Shown here one piece after another: positions 63,146 to 64,000 of a DNA stretch of 64,000 bases. Under the pieces are notes generated by a model. That model was not told where the DNA came from. It made no database searches and saw nothing but the letters and a program-made list of their open reading frames with translations. Origin of the DNA: CAILZL01 sp050248275 (GTDB taxonomy: Bacteria; Pseudomonadota; Gammaproteobacteria; Steroidobacterales; Steroidobacteraceae). Both the position numbers and the translations under genes were made by a program. Location: assembly GCA_050248275.1 (NCBI GenBank), contig JBFWSR010000001.1, positions 124,001-188,000 of the forward strand, written 5' to 3'. Position 1 is the first letter of the stretch. Each line of letters opens with the position of its first letter.

Positions 63146-63784
63146 ATGGCTGGAACCGATACCACGGCCGTTCCCGGCCATTTGTACGTGATCGCCGCGC
63201 CTTCGGGGGCTGGCAAGACCTCACTGGTAAAGGCGCTGCTGGCGCAGGAACCGAGCGCGCGCTTTTCCATCTCCTACACCACGCGCAAGCAACGGTCTGC
63301 GGAGGTGGATGGCCGCGACTATTTTTTTGTTGACCGCGCGCGCTTCGAGCAAATGGTGGCGGCCGGCGAGTTTCTGGAACACGCCCTGGTTTTCGACAAC
63401 TACTACGGCACCGCCCGCGCACAGGTAGAACAACTGCTGACGCAGGGCGCGAACGTGATTCTGGAAATCGACTGGCAAGGCGCCCGGCAGATCCGCGGCG
63501 TGATGCAGGATTGCCGCAGCATTTTCATCCTGCCGCCGTCGCGCGCGGAACTCGAGCGCCGGCTGCGGAACCGCGGCACAGACGATGAAACCGTTATTCA
63601 GCGGCGGCTGCGCGATGCCGTCAGTGACATGAGCCACTGGGCAGAATTCGACTATGTGGTGGTCAATGCCGATTTCGACCAGGCCCTGGCCGAACTGAAA
63701 GCCATCGTGCTGCGACAGGGCGACGCGCTGCGCGCAGATCGGCCGGCATTGAAATCCTTGATCGCCGAACTGCTGACCCGCTGA
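63146..63784 (+). CDS. gmk: Guanylate kinase
   Basis: A 212-residue enzyme turning GMP into GDP. P-loop is APSGAGKTSLVKALL, the GMP site includes SYTTRKQRSAEVDGRDYFFVD, followed by FLEHALVFDNYYGT and the lid RLRNRGTDDETVIQRRL. The gene ends 127 bases before rpoZ. Confidence 0.97.
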   Translation: MAGTDTTAVPGHLYVIAAPSGAGKTSLVKALLAQEPSARFSISYTTRKQRSAEVDGRDYFFVDRARFEQMVAAGEFLEHALVFDNYYGTARAQVEQLLTQGANVILEIDWQGARQIRGVMQDCRSIFILPPSRAELERRLRNRGTDDETVIQRRLRDAVSDMSHWAEFDYVVVNADFDQALAELKAIVLRQGDALRADRPALKSLIAELLTR

Positions 63785-63852
63785 CGGCAAACTCATCGGG
63801 CGGCCAATTGCCGGCCAAGGCCCGTGATTTCCGCCCGCAGCTCACAATCAGG

Positions 63853-63881
63853 TTCTGCCCCGGCGGTTCGCCCGCTATAAT
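63853..63881 (+). promoter_or_regulatory. Candidate promoter of rpoZ
   Basis: A perfect TATAAT (63876-63881) lies 17 bases after TTCTGC, a weak -35. The start codon is 30 bases downstream. This would give rpoZ its own transcript besides reading through from gmk. Confidence 0.45.
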
Positions 63882-63911
63882 CCGCCTCCCTTTGAATCCC
63901 CAGGTGTCCGC

Positions 63912-64000
63912 ATGGCCCGCATTACCGTCGAAGACTGTCTGCAGAACGTTCCGAATCTGTTCAATCTGGTGCTGGTTGCCGCCAAGCGCGCCCGGCGCAT
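63912..64000 (+). CDS. rpoZ: RNA polymerase omega subunit (partial, cut by the window end)
   Basis: The first 29 codons are present, starting MARITVEDCLQNVPNLFNLV and continuing to AAKRARR, the typical N-terminus of omega. GGTGTCC lies just before the start. Context gmk-rpoZ supports the call. Confidence 0.9.
   Translation, partial: MARITVEDCLQNVPNLFNLVLVAAKRARR

Overview
The window looks like a chromosomal segment of a GC-rich, aerobic or microaerobic gammaproteobacterium. Reasons: a complete proteobacterial F1Fo ATP synthase operon, OxyR with cysteines at exactly the positions of the E. coli protein, FadI, TrxC, SlyD, HemW, a YicC-gmk-rpoZ block, and a cbb3 oxidase cluster with FixL/FixJ-type regulators. 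I cannot name the genus; lineages near Nevskiales/Steroidobacterales/Xanthomonadales are possible, but that is a guess. No insertion sequence, prophage, CRISPR array, tRNA or rRNA was seen.

Layout. 1-2464: end of a YbhFSR-like ABC export system (permease cut by the window edge, ATPase, HlyD-type adaptor lipoprotein). 2630-4366: a secreted zinc metalloprotease with a GlyGly-CTERM tail. 4346-16992: one functional block on the minus strand for low-oxygen respiration, ccoNOQP (cbb3 oxidase), then its maturation set (ccoG, short fixH, ccoI, ccoS, a TauE-like protein), then a FixL-like kinase, a FixJ-like regulator, a VIT1/ferritin-like metal transporter and trxC. 17214-28336: metabolic and single genes (pyruvate carboxylase, diguanylate cyclase, gshA, fadI, alcohol dehydrogenase, phospholipase D-like protein). 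28340-36842: a leftward operon with a sulfate importer whose ATPase carries an extra C-terminal domain, a sensor kinase and OmpR-type regulator, and a class 1B PyrD. 37026-41221: a lipoprotein, yajQ-oxyR and leuA with a possible leader peptide. 41266-46078: CBS protein, DUF2934 protein, slyD, glmS, glmU. 46257-53535: atpIBEFHAGDC. 53723-57145: parB, parA, rsmG and a YhdH-type reductase. 57279-58315: cytochrome c4 and rpmE. 58783-62099: hemW, rdgB, rph and a PP2C phosphatase. 62277-64000 (plus strand): yicC, gmk and the start of rpoZ.

How parts work together. The cco block is a self-contained module: oxidase, copper loading, assembly and a two-component system that could sense oxygen or redox. 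The sulfate operon looks similarly self-contained, with transporter and signalling genes joined by very short gaps, and its divergent promoter region holds four GTTAT repeats at 10-11 bp spacing, the layout that OmpR-family regulators bind. The rsmG-parAB-atp neighbourhood is typical of the replication origin in many bacteria, and the intergenic region between rpmE and hemW carries clustered DnaA boxes beside a very AT-rich tract, making it a candidate oriC.

Other points to look at: a highly structured 270-base intergenic region ending in an intrinsic terminator after fadI, and a perfect 20-bp inverted repeat between atpA and atpG.
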